From the IMG/VR virus record IMGVR_UViG_3300045796_000003, positions 1 through 34,622 of that record: 34,622 nt of DNA, one strand, 5' to 3'. The stretch comes from a virus. Under the pieces are notes generated by a model that saw only the letters and a program-made list of their open reading frames with translations, did no database searches and was not told the DNA's origin. Positions 29,887 to 34,622 of the stretch are shown piece after piece. The position numbers and the translations under genes were made by a program. Numbering within the stretch: position 1 is the first letter of the stretch; each line of letters opens with the position of its first letter.

Positions 29887-30259
29887 CTACAATTCCGCCG
29901 GGTTATCAAGTGAATCGTGCGCTTTTTTGGACAAGGCCAAATCGCTTGAGGATGCGTACAAATTGGACAGCGTGAAAGCGTGCCAAAAGGCGCTGCGCAT
30001 CACGCGGGGCATTGATGAACGCGAACGGCTAGAAGTTATCGACCGGCTTTTGGCGACATGCGGGACGGAAGCCATTGGAGGCGAATGGCAGAACGGTTTT
30101 TGGTGCGATATTGTCGCAGCCTATTGCAACACGGGGGACACATACGCCGTTACCGTTATGGCGATTCGGGGCGAATGCCGCTATGATTCAAGCCGGTTTA
30201 TCGTTTCATCCTTTGGTGATTGGATTGAACGGCATGGGGAAAAGATGGGTGTTCAATAA
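29879..30259 (+). CDS. Conserved small phage protein
   Basis: A 126-residue protein from ATG 29879 (MKNYNSAGLSSESCAFLDKA), leader aaacgactattATG. The C-terminal part, GFWCDIVAAYCNTGDTYAVT followed by RFIVSSFGDWIER, matches a small family seen in phages and plasmids (AYCNTGDTYAxT ... GDWIE), of unknown function. The N-terminal half is helical. It follows the ten-residue minigene and the repeat. Real because of leader, family resemblance and length. Confidence 0.65.
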   Translation: MKNYNSAGLSSESCAFLDKAKSLEDAYKLDSVKACQKALRITRGIDERERLEVIDRLLATCGTEAIGGEWQNGFWCDIVAAYCNTGDTYAVTVMAIRGECRYDSSRFIVSSFGDWIERHGEKMGVQ

Positions 30260-30298
30260 TCGGACGGCGATATTGTTGACACTGAGATTTGGTCAGTA

Positions 30299-30362
30299 GT
30301 TTGATTTCATCACCCTGCCATGGGGAAACGCATGGCAGGCTAATGCAATCGAAGATTGCAGA
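30299..30362 (+). repeat. 64-bp two-hairpin leader repeat, copy 1
   Basis: Identical to 31157-31220. It contains a 9-bp stem CCTGCCATG/CATGGCAGG (30314-30322/30331-30339, loop GGGAAACG) and a 7-bp stem TGCAATC/GATTGCA (30344-30350/30354-30360, GAA loop), followed after about ten bases by AAAACGACTAACATTA, upstream of the gene at 30395. Confidence 0.9.
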
Positions 30363-30394
30363 CAACAATTAAAACGACTAACATTACAAATTGT

Positions 30395-30976
30395 ATGATT
30401 GAATTATCAAAAAATGCGGGTATCAACTGGGCTGGGCGGTTGAATTCCAACCGCGATGAAAAGACTGGTTTCCGCTATGGGGTGATCAGCCAAAATGAAA
30501 TCTCCCAAGCGTGGTGCGACAGTGCAGAAGCGGACTACGGTGATCCTCATTGCCCCAAGTGCGGCCGCCAAGCGGACAAGCTGGAAGCGTTCGGTGAAAC
30601 GTTTGCCAACGGGATACCCAACGAATTCACCACGGAGCCCCACGAATGCGACGAATTTGCTTGCATGGATTGCAACCATGTTTTTGGTTCTGAGTCTGCC
30701 TTTGGGGACACGCCTAATGGCTTCTATTATGACGGTGACGGATACGCGGCCGCATGCGGGGAAGATGGTGATATTTTCGTTACTAAATCCCCCTATTTCA
30801 CGTACGCCCAGTTTTGCAGTCCGTGTGCCCCCGGTGCCTGCTATTTGATTCACCCGGTATCGGCCGAAAATGCGGACAATCGGTGCTACTGCTTTGGTCA
30901 CGACTGGTTTGAAGATGGCGCTGCCCCGTACCCGGTCTATTCTGTCGAGACTGGAGCCGAAATTTTACCCGCTTAA
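30395..30976 (+). CDS. Cys-rich conserved phage protein
   Basis: A 193-residue protein from ATG 30395 (MIELSKNAGINWAGRLNSNR). A TTG at 30356 would start inside the repeat and is rejected. It has FRYGVISQNEISQAW, then HCPKCGRQADKL and FACMDCNHVFGSES, forming a zinc ribbon, and YAQFCSPCAPGACYLIHPV near the end with CYCFGHDWF. This RTGxRYGVI ... QFCSPCAPGA layout recurs in phage genomes without known function. The AACGACTA leader lies 14 bases before the ATG rather than next to it; the usual ATG position reads ACA. Confidence 0.7.
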   Translation: MIELSKNAGINWAGRLNSNRDEKTGFRYGVISQNEISQAWCDSAEADYGDPHCPKCGRQADKLEAFGETFANGIPNEFTTEPHECDEFACMDCNHVFGSESAFGDTPNGFYYDGDGYAAACGEDGDIFVTKSPYFTYAQFCSPCAPGACYLIHPVSAENADNRCYCFGHDWFEDGAAPYPVYSVETGAEILPA

Positions 30977-30980
30977 GACT

Positions 30981-31034
30981 ATGGCCCACCAAGAGGGCAA
31001 TGAAAAGCTTGTCGTGAATGTTTTCCCGCTTTGA
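30981..31034 (+). CDS. Possible 17-residue minigene
   Basis: A frame MAHQEGNEKLVVNVFPL opens at gactATG, a shortened form of the AACGACT leader, five bases after the previous stop. A second gactATG at 31048 opens only nine codons. Both may be decayed genes or leaders in the space before repeat copy 2. Confidence 0.2.
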   Translation: MAHQEGNEKLVVNVFPL

Positions 31035-31156
31035 AATATATGAGACTATGCCTCATTTTTGGCCGGTGGCAAATTAGGGTTAATTGGCCGGATACTGGCT
31101 TTTTCAGGCTTAAGCAATTCCAGACGAAAAACGGCAAAATGCGGTGGAAAAATTGG

Positions 31157-31220
31157 GTTTGATTTCATCACCCTGCCATGGGGAAACGCATGGCAGGCTA
31201 ATGCAATCGAAGATTGCAGA
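31157..31220 (+). repeat. 64-bp two-hairpin leader repeat, copy 2
   Basis: Identical to 30299-30362. Hairpins lie at 31172-31197 and 31202-31218. AAAACGACTAACATTATG follows and starts the DUF932 gene at 31245. Here the leader motif adjoins the ATG, unlike copy 1. Confidence 0.9.
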
Positions 31221-31244
31221 GTAAACAATAAAACGACTAACATT

Positions 31245-32339
31245 ATGGCACACGAATTATCAATTCAAAACGGCATTGCGGAGGTGGTTTGCGGTTCAAA
31301 TCAAACTCCTTGGCACAATCTTGGCACGGTGGTTGCCGGCCTGATGACCGCGAAAGAAGCTTTGGAAAAAGCGCACTTGGCTTGGGAAGTCGCAGGCATG
31401 CCGGTTACCGTCAATGGCAATGTCCTGCCGTTTCCTAACGCTGACAAGCGTGGGGAAACATGGCAGGGTATCACGCGGCAAGACACTGGCGCGTGCTTGG
31501 GGATTATGAGGGGTCAATATGAATGCATTCAGAATGCTCAAGCATTCCAATTTTTTGACAACTTGATCGGGCAGGGGGAAGCGGTCTATGACACTGCCGG
31601 GGCACTTCGCGGGGGGAAACAAGTTTGGCTGCTGGCCAAAATTGACGGGATCAAGAAAATTAACGGCGATGACCATAAAACCTATGGCCTGATGATTACC
31701 TCCCATGACGGCAGCTATGCGTTGCAAGTCCAATATGTAGTCGAGCGTGTGGTTTGCGCTAATACGCTTTCCATCGCGCTGTCCGGCGCAACAAATACTT
31801 GCAAGGTCCGCCACACGCGCAACTGGAAGAATGGAGAAGCGGAAGCTGCCCGCGTGCTGAATTTGGGCGAGCATTATTTCAAGCAAGTCCAAATTTCGCT
31901 TGAGGGGATGAACGAGCAAATGCTCAATCCTGACCAAATGGCCGAATTCACAAACCTTTTGCTCCCGGCCCGCAACGGCGACGATGACAAGGCGAGCACG
32001 CGCACCAAAAATATCCGCTCGGAAATTGCAGGCTTGTTTGAACGCGGCGCGGGGAATTTGGGGAAATCGCGGTGGGATGCATTGCAAGCGGTGTCCGATT
32101 ATGCGGATCACAACATGACTATCCGGGGGGAAAATTCTACCCGGCTCGAATCATCGCTGCAAGGCGCGGCAGCAACGATGAAACAGAATGCCTATGACAT
32201 CCTGACGAATGAAGACATCATGGGGAATTTGATGGCGCGCAAGTTCCGGCCAATTCCGGTTGCCAAGATTGAACCGACTGCTGATTTTGGCATTGAACCG
32301 CATAACCCATTTTTGGCTTTGCTCAACAACAAGAATTAG
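31245..32339 (+). CDS. DUF932 phage/plasmid-like protein
   Basis: A 364-residue protein from ATG 31245 (MAHELSIQNGIAEVVCGSNQ), leader aaaacgactaacattATG. It matches the DUF932 (TIGR03299, phage/plasmid-like) family in length and layout: TPWHNLGTVV near the N-terminus, GACLGIMRGQYECIQNAQAF and FFDNLIGQG, YVVERVVCANTLSIAL near 170, and a helical C-terminal half. The biochemical role is unknown; members occur in phage early regions and on plasmids. An in-frame extension to 31059 runs through the repeat and is rejected because ATG 31245 has the motif. Longest plus-strand gene. Confidence 0.8.
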   Translation: MAHELSIQNGIAEVVCGSNQTPWHNLGTVVAGLMTAKEALEKAHLAWEVAGMPVTVNGNVLPFPNADKRGETWQGITRQDTGACLGIMRGQYECIQNAQAFQFFDNLIGQGEAVYDTAGALRGGKQVWLLAKIDGIKKINGDDHKTYGLMITSHDGSYALQVQYVVERVVCANTLSIALSGATNTCKVRHTRNWKNGEAEAARVLNLGEHYFKQVQISLEGMNEQMLNPDQMAEFTNLLLPARNGDDDKASTRTKNIRSEIAGLFERGAGNLGKSRWDALQAVSDYADHNMTIRGENSTRLESSLQGAAATMKQNAYDILTNEDIMGNLMARKFRPIPVAKIEPTADFGIEPHNPFLALLNNKN

Positions 32340-32362
32340 GCGGTTGCTTAGTCGTTTCCACC

Positions 32363-32428
32363 ATGCCGGAAGTTACTAACGGCAAAACTTTAAAACAAAT
32401 AATCAACCGTTTCGCGGCAAAAGCCTGA
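32363..32428 (+). CDS. Possible 21-residue peptide
   Basis: A frame MPEVTNGKTLKQIINRFAAK plus Ala opens at 32363 (tttccaccATG) and ends TGA, 23 bases after the DUF932 stop. Basic and helical. It lies in an otherwise empty 158-base gap, followed by another short frame. Weak evidence. Confidence 0.25.
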   Translation: MPEVTNGKTLKQIINRFAAKA

Positions 32429-32432
32429 ATCC

Positions 32433-32501
32433 ATGCTGGTTCAAATCCGGCGCAAATTTAAGCCATACCACCGCGAAACAAAACACCACAAAACAACATG
32501 A
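32433..32501 (+). CDS. Possible 22-residue peptide
   Basis: A frame MLVQIRRKFKPYHRETKHHK plus TT ends in a TGA that overlaps the ATG of the gene at 32498 (ATGA). The coupling suggests it may be translated as a leader, but the length and absence of a leader motif keep confidence low. Its DNA contains a tRNA T-arm-like sequence (32435-32451). Confidence 0.25.
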   Translation: MLVQIRRKFKPYHRETKHHKTT

Positions 32502-32704
32502 CACGACACGAAAGAAAACAAGCGCGCAACCAACGTTTCGCGCAACTGGAATCAATTAAACAAGCTGCCACGATTGCAGCCAAACAGCGTGAGGATGCGG
32601 AATTGCAACGGCTGGCTGAATATTTGGCTACGCATCCAGTTTCGACTGGCATCATCCCGCTGGTTGATTATGTTCCTCCCGTGGGGAATTATTGCCGAGC
32701 CTGA
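32498..32704 (+). CDS. Small helical basic protein (68 aa)
   Basis: A 68-residue protein (MTRHERKQARNQRFAQLESI), leader caaaacaacATG. It is a strongly charged helix to about residue 45 (KQAATIAAKQREDAELQRLA), then a Pro/Val-rich tail (GIIPLVDYVPPVGNYCRA). It could be a nucleic-acid- or protein-binding adaptor. No family recognised. The DNA contains one TGGGGAA motif (32681). Confidence 0.6.
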   Translation: MTRHERKQARNQRFAQLESIKQAATIAAKQREDAELQRLAEYLATHPVSTGIIPLVDYVPPVGNYCRA

Positions 32705-32766
32705 TTTTTACGCCCTGACTTCGCGCAAGTGAAGCCAGGTTGTAACAATCAACTAATAACGACTAT

Positions 32767-33045
32767 ATGAAAAAACGCATTCAAGATTTGATAACTAGCC
32801 ATTCATTTGACCAAGTAGAATCCATGTTGCATCGCGGGTTAATCGGGCAATCCACTTTCGAAGCCTATTGCGCCGTGTGGACATGGATTAATTTTCGCGC
32901 ATCAAATACGGTCATGGCATCCGACAAGCAAGACCGTTTTTGGGGAAAATATGGCAAGGATGCTTTTTACCGGCGCGTTAATAAGGTGCGTGCCGCCTTT
33001 GGATGCGAGCCGCTCGTTATCAATTTTCCGCGTGTAACCCGATGA
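32767..33045 (+). CDS. Hypothetical protein (92 aa)
   Basis: A 92-residue protein starting MKKRIQDLITSHSFDQVESM with leader taacgactatATG. Helical N-terminus, then a Trp-rich region (YCAVWTWINFRA) and DRFWGKYGKDAFYRRVNKVR, ending INFPRVTR. Basic overall, compatible with DNA or RNA binding. No known family. One of the group of small genes with AACGACTA leaders. Confidence 0.65.
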   Translation: MKKRIQDLITSHSFDQVESMLHRGLIGQSTFEAYCAVWTWINFRASNTVMASDKQDRFWGKYGKDAFYRRVNKVRAAFGCEPLVINFPRVTR

Positions 33046-33054
33046 TTTAAACAA

Positions 33055-33102
33055 TATGCCAACTACTCATATCCCGAAACATTTTAACGACTATGAAAAT
33101 TA
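33055..33102 (+). CDS. Possible 15-residue leader peptide
   Basis: A frame MPTTHIPKHFNDYEN overlaps the first ten bases of the next gene; the codons for NDYEN are spelled by the AACGACTATGAAAAT leader itself. It may be a coincidental frame or a leader that couples translation to the gene at 33093. Confidence 0.2.
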
Positions 33103-33383
33103 AACAATCCGATTATGACTCGCTTAAGCGCGAACTAGCTGCGATTCAGTTGGAAAAAATCGTTGCTCATCGCGCCTTTTTGCTTTCCGACAAGTGCGCC
33201 AACAAGCCGAAAGATTTAATGATGCGGCTCCGGTGGGATGCTTTGCATTCGCTTCGCATGGGGAATTGGATGTCTGAAAACTTGTATACCTATTTGAACG
33301 ATGAACACATTGACACGGCGTTGAAACAAATCGCTTGCGAACTTTGGCCGGATACTTTCAACGCGGCAACCATGGGGAAATGA
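33093..33383 (+). CDS. Hypothetical protein (96 aa)
   Basis: A 96-residue protein (MKIKQSDYDSLKRELAAIQL) with leader tttaacgactATG. Helical, with KLKRELAA-like N-terminal helix, DLMMRLRWDALHSLRM and a C-terminal helix ending AATMGK. The stop codon and last codons contain a TGGGGAA motif (33372). No family recognised. It is followed after three bases by another small gene. Confidence 0.65.
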   Translation: MKIKQSDYDSLKRELAAIQLEKIVAHRAFLLSDKCANKPKDLMMRLRWDALHSLRMGNWMSENLYTYLNDEHIDTALKQIACELWPDTFNAATMGK

Positions 33384-33386
33384 TCT

Positions 33387-33590
33387 ATGCACAATCATCC
33401 AACATTAACGCCTGACCAGCTTGGGGAAATGCAACGATTGAAACAGTATTTCCCGTTCCGAATTGTTTTTGGCGCAATACTGCCCGGTGGGGAATTTGCT
33501 TGCGGTGCCGTTCTTAATCGCAGAGAGCCGAACAAATTGGCCAGGAATGGCGCAAAGGTTTGGACGCTGGATTCACCAAAGAAACCTTGA
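33387..33590 (+). CDS. Hypothetical protein (67 aa)
   Basis: A 67-residue protein (MHNHPTLTPDQLGEMQRLKQ), with YFPFRIVFGAILPGGEFACG and a C-terminal KVWTLDSPKKP. Its ATG lies three bases after the previous stop (within tgatctATG). Contains two TGGGGAA motifs. It resembles small phage proteins of unknown role. Confidence 0.6.
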   Translation: MHNHPTLTPDQLGEMQRLKQYFPFRIVFGAILPGGEFACGAVLNRREPNKLARNGAKVWTLDSPKKP

Positions 33591-33609
33591 ACCGTGGGGA
33601 ATTTGAACC

Positions 33610-33873
33610 ATGAAAACAATACTCGAAACCGAAATTAACGGCCAAACTCTTTATCTGTCAAACGATGGACTTGCCACTGACAGAATAGAAAACGCGAAAG
33701 AATTCAGATGCCTTTCCGATGCGACGATTGAATCTGTCCACCTGCGGTCGGATGAGTCTTGGGGAAATTGGGGAATTCGGTTCACGCCAAAGCGTGTTCT
33801 GTTTTCCGAGCAGCAATCCATCGTGGCAGGCTATTTCTCCTTTGACCGCTCGCATTGCAAATCTCACCGTTAA
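33610..33873 (+). CDS. Hypothetical protein (87 aa)
   Basis: An 87-residue beta-type protein (MKTILETEINGQTLYLSNDG) with SVHLRSDESWGNWGIRFTPK in the middle. The segment ESWGNWGIRF is spelled by two adjacent TGGGGAA motifs. A third motif lies just upstream of its ATG and a fourth just after its stop. No known family. Confidence 0.55.
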   Translation: MKTILETEINGQTLYLSNDGLATDRIENAKEFRCLSDATIESVHLRSDESWGNWGIRFTPKRVLFSEQQSIVAGYFSFDRSHCKSHR

Positions 33874-33958
33874 ATCCGTGGGGAATTCGCAAAATAAAGC
33901 TTGCAATAATTAAACAATCAACGTATCATTCGATAAACCATTAACAAGACAAAACAAC

Positions 33959-34622
33959 ATGTGTGATTTTCACAGCATTTTAGGCGTTGCCATCGGCGAC
34001 ACGTACGAAATCCGGCATGACGCCAGCAACAGCCATTCCATCATGGCTGGCAGACTGGAGAACAAACCAAACCGCAAGCCAATCATCTTCGAGTCCGAAT
34101 GTTCGGCAGAAAAAATGATTGGCGGGGATTTGGACTACATTAAATCGTCCATCATCCGCAACTATGGCGAGTGCCCGGAGCCATTGGTTCGCAAGATTGT
34201 GGCTCATTACCAAAAGGTCAAAGAGGCGATTACCGATGGCCGACATCTATCATCCACCGGCTACTTTTCTGACACAGAGAAATATGCGGACGTGTGGCAG
34301 GAGGCAATGAGTCGTGGAATTATGCCAGACTTTTCTGGCATAACCAAGTTTCATGGCTCCGTGGATGTCCATCAGGGGGCCACGTTCACCGCGCCCGTGC
34401 TTAAGGAAATTTCCGGCTCCGTGTATGTCCATCAGGGTGCCACGTTCACCGCGCCCGGGCTCGCGAAGTGCGGATCCGTGGATGTCCATCAGGGAGCCAC
34501 GTTCACCGCGCCCGTGCTTAAGGAAATTTCCGGCTCCGTGGATGTCCATCAGGGGGCCACGTTCACCGCGCCCGGGCTCGCGAAGTGCGGCTACGTGTAT
34601 GTCCATCAGGGTGCCACGTTCA
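33959..34622 (+). CDS. Repeat protein, 3' end outside the window
   Basis: An open frame from ATG 33959 (MCDFHSILGVAIGDTYEIRH), leader aaaacaacATG, still open at the right edge (221 codons). The N-terminal domain (about 1-125) belongs to a phage protein type with ENKPNRKPIIFESE and NYGECPEPLVRKIVAHYQKV. From about residue 133 it becomes repeats of 20 and 19 residues, GSVDVHQGATFTAPVLKEIS alternating with a form ending APGLAKC. Such repeats in this protein type probably fold as a beta-solenoid. Function unknown; surface or adhesion roles are possible. Confidence 0.7.
   Translation, partial: MCDFHSILGVAIGDTYEIRHDASNSHSIMAGRLENKPNRKPIIFESECSAEKMIGGDLDYIKSSIIRNYGECPEPLVRKIVAHYQKVKEAITDGRHLSSTGYFSDTEKYADVWQEAMSRGIMPDFSGITKFHGSVDVHQGATFTAPVLKEISGSVYVHQGATFTAPGLAKCGSVDVHQGATFTAPVLKEISGSVDVHQGATFTAPGLAKCGYVYVHQGATF
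34355..34622 (+). repeat. Alternating 60/57-bp tandem repeats
   Basis: Units start at 34355, 34415, 34472, 34532 and 34589, alternating 60 and 57 bp, so the higher-order unit is 117 bp. The 117-bp units differ at very few bases, indicating recent duplication or homogenisation. The array runs off the window. Confidence 0.95.

Noticed and set aside
32435-32451. tRNA T-arm-like sequence GCTGG-TTCAAAT-CCGGC
   Set aside because: No matching acceptor, D or anticodon arms were found upstream, so it is not a tRNA gene. An attachment site derived from a tRNA end remains possible, but no integrase is visible.
34250-34606. Minus-strand repeat-containing frame at the right edge
   Set aside because: It is the antisense shadow of the tandem repeats of the plus-strand gene.

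Overview
The window reads as part of the genome of a tailed dsDNA phage of siphovirus type (or a closely related prophage). Evidence: a lambda GpA-type large terminase, a lambda-type portal, an HK97-type protease joined to a major capsid protein, a major tail protein candidate and a 672-residue tape-measure protein, in the usual packaging-head-tail order and all on the minus strand. The host cannot be named from the sequence. Many genes lack a Shine-Dalgarno sequence and start from AT-rich leaders (aattATG, acaacattATG) or from a recurring AACGACTA-ATG leader, which hints at a host outside the classical SD-dependent groups, but this is inference. No integrase, lysis gene, tRNA or CRISPR array was recognised. 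The window opens and closes inside genes, so it is a fragment.

Layout. About 1-6.7 kb (minus): tail module, with receptor-side/tail-tip candidates, tape measure, tail chaperone position, major tail protein and small connector genes. 6.9-9.75 kb (minus): an Rnl2-like RNA ligase, small genes, a neck/tail-completion candidate, a ribbon-helix-helix-like protein and a Cys-rich microprotein. 9.77-11.8 kb (plus): a compact cassette, inverted relative to its surroundings, with its own promoter-like sequence: very small ATP-dependent DNA ligase, QueC, DpdA-like transglycosylase and a one-helix membrane peptide. It predicts 7-deazaguanine (preQ0-type) modification of phage DNA. 11.8-23.3 kb (minus): head and packaging module, from small terminase candidate through HAD phosphatase, large terminase, portal and the protease/capsid fusion to a secreted-type protein next to the capsid gene. 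23.3-27.6 kb (minus): tightly overlapping small genes (many zinc-ribbon microproteins, a Lar-like protein, a replication-type protein) ending at a C5-cytosine DNA methyltransferase. A 204-bp hexanucleotide repeat lies within this operon.

27.65-28.36 kb is gene-poor and carries an AT-rich stretch followed by TTGGCACG-type repeats, so it is a candidate origin or control region. From 28.94 kb to the right edge the genes run on the plus strand (early/accessory region): small conserved phage proteins, a DUF932 protein, and an open-ended gene whose C-terminus is built of 60/57-bp tandem repeats.

The most unusual signals are: (i) the ligase-queC-dpdA cassette; (ii) a 263-codon ORF that encloses the whole methyltransferase gene in another frame of the same strand; (iii) a strand-biased TGGGGAA motif scattered through 29.7-33.9 kb in all codon phases and between genes; (iv) the AACGACTA start-codon leader; (v) a duplicated 64-bp two-hairpin leader; (vi) the hexanucleotide repeat, open in several frames, one of them joined to the upstream gene by TAATG.
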